From Maribacter sp. PR1 (GTDB taxonomy: Bacteria; Bacteroidota; Bacteroidia; Flavobacteriales; Flavobacteriaceae), in contig NZ_JAQPCG010000005.1 in assembly GCF_028464145.1 (NCBI RefSeq), forward strand, positions 62,001 through 126,000: a stretch of DNA of 64,000 nt, in the 5' to 3' direction. This document shows, in pieces, positions 63,606-64,000 of the stretch. Position 1 is the first letter of the stretch; every line of letters starts with the position of its first letter. A program made the translations under genes and the position numbers. The notes under the pieces are model-generated. The model had not been told where the DNA came from. It made no database searches and worked only from the letters and a program-made list of their open reading frames with translations.

Positions 63606-63621
63606 AGTAACCCCTGTTACA
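63606..63621 (-). promoter_or_regulatory. CRP/FNR-type site, cydAB promoter
   Basis: AGTAACCCCTGTTACA has the core GTAAC-N4-GTTAC and one mismatch in the outer pair. Oxygen-responsive control of a bd oxidase by FNR-type regulators is well established in other bacteria. Confidence 0.7.
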
Positions 63622-63642
63622 CAAAATTGAAAAAATGAATTT

Positions 63643-64000
63643 TTAAGTGAATTTTTTGACATCTTCACTTAGGTCAAAAATGATTGTATTGTTAAGTCCA
63701 CTTTCTAGAATACTACTTCCTGCCGCACTCCTGTAGCCACCTGCGCAATGCACTACAATAGGCTTTCCTGTAGGTATTTCATGCATGGTATTCCTTAATT
63801 CATTAAGAGGGTGTGTTATAGCTTGCTCAAAGAACTTTCCATCATTTATCTCACTTTGATTTCTAATATCAACAATGGTGTAATTTGATGGGTTATTCTT
63901 AAAATCACCTAGATTCAAATTGGCACTTTTAATTAAGCGTTCCTTACTCAAGGTAATAATGGATATTAATTGTGTTTCGTAACCAATCTTTGACACTCTT
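63643..64000 (-). CDS. Rhodanese-domain protein, 5' end outside the window
   Basis: The frame is open to the right edge, so only the last 119 codons are present. They encode a rhodanese domain (about residues 30-119 of the fragment: YTIVDIRNQSEINDGKFFEQAITHPLNEL and VVHCAGGYRSAAGSSILESG) with the active Cys in HCAGGYRS. The stretch before it (KIGYETQLISI) matches the linker at the end of metallo-beta-lactamase/rhodanese fusions, whose first part is a persulfide dioxygenase; that identity is inferred. Rhodaneses transfer sulfane sulfur, which fits the SQR-like and YeeE/YedE genes nearby. Confidence 0.8.
   Translation of the reverse strand, partial: RVSKIGYETQLISIITLSKERLIKSANLNLGDFKNNPSNYTIVDIRNQSEINDGKFFEQAITHPLNELRNTMHEIPTGKPIVVHCAGGYRSAAGSSILESGLNNTIIFDLSEDVKKFT

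Noticed and set aside
24-64000. CRISPR arrays, insertion sequences, prophage or integrase genes
   Set aside because: No regularly spaced direct repeats and no transposase, integrase or phage proteins were found among the frames.

Overview
The window looks like a chromosomal segment of a marine member of the Flavobacteriaceae (Bacteroidota). The evidence is a PorP/SprF-family outer-membrane protein, several genes preceded by the TAnnTTTG promoter element used in this phylum, an NrdB with an N-terminal ATP-cone, GMC oxidoreductase/gluconate dehydrogenase subunit 3 pairs, formylglycine sulfatases and short dispersed palindromic repeats. No prophage, insertion sequence, CRISPR array or rRNA was seen. 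Both ends cut a gene: a DUF1593 protein at the left and a rhodanese-domain protein at the right.

Region 1 (1-10.6 kb): after the truncated DUF1593 gene and a small membrane protein come an AraC-type regulator and a one-strand catabolic cluster, pcaH-pcaG-pcaB-pcaL-pobA-pcaIJ-pcaF. It encodes the whole route from 4-hydroxybenzoate through protocatechuate and 3-oxoadipate to succinyl-CoA and acetyl-CoA. Two steps are carried by fused enzymes (PcaD+PcaC and PcaI+PcaJ). Copies of a dispersed repeat sit before pcaH and between pcaB and pcaL. By eye this region is richer in G+C than what follows.

Region 2 (10.6-23.8 kb): nrdB-nrdA (the ATP-cone is on NrdB, not NrdA), two secreted esterase genes with an ATGA overlap, an EamA exporter, then a TPR/PD40 protein and a PorP/SprF protein with a C-terminal SPOR-like domain. 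These are followed by an atypical LuxR response regulator whose phosphoacceptor Asp is a Glu. Two related leader sequences lie before the PD40 gene and before a 47-codon mini-ORF.

Region 3 (24-42 kb): carbohydrate metabolism. It holds xylB-xylA with a LacI regulator, Gfo/Idh/MocA oxidoreductase, a SASA esterase, GMC oxidoreductase with its subunit-3 partner and a sugar isomerase. Further along are two sulfatases, another TIM-barrel isomerase, a GH130-like lipoprotein, a VanX-type dipeptidase and an acetyl-esterase-like hydrolase. A tRNA-Pro(GGG) gene with a duplicated 5' end closes it.

Region 4 (42.3-64 kb): a receiver and sensor histidine kinase pair, an APC permease, then a long minus-strand set: universal stress protein, two YeeE/YedE transporters, DUF2892 protein, PII-like protein, RND pump, membrane fusion protein, TolC, DUF6132 protein and sulfide:quinone oxidoreductase-like enzyme. 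These are followed by a secreted acetolactate-decarboxylase/FmdE fusion, permease, OsmC, thioredoxin, ArsR, CydB, CydA and a rhodanese. Four promoters here (YeeE pair, TolC-RND, arsR operon, cydAB) carry a CRP/FNR-type palindrome centred about 33 bp upstream of a TAnnTTTG-like element, and a fifth, less well placed copy precedes the SQR gene. At the arsR promoter an ArsR-type palindrome also brackets the TAnnTTTG element. I read this region as a redox, sulfide and thiol stress island controlled by one CRP/FNR-family activator that lies outside the window, with an ArsR-controlled sub-operon inside it.
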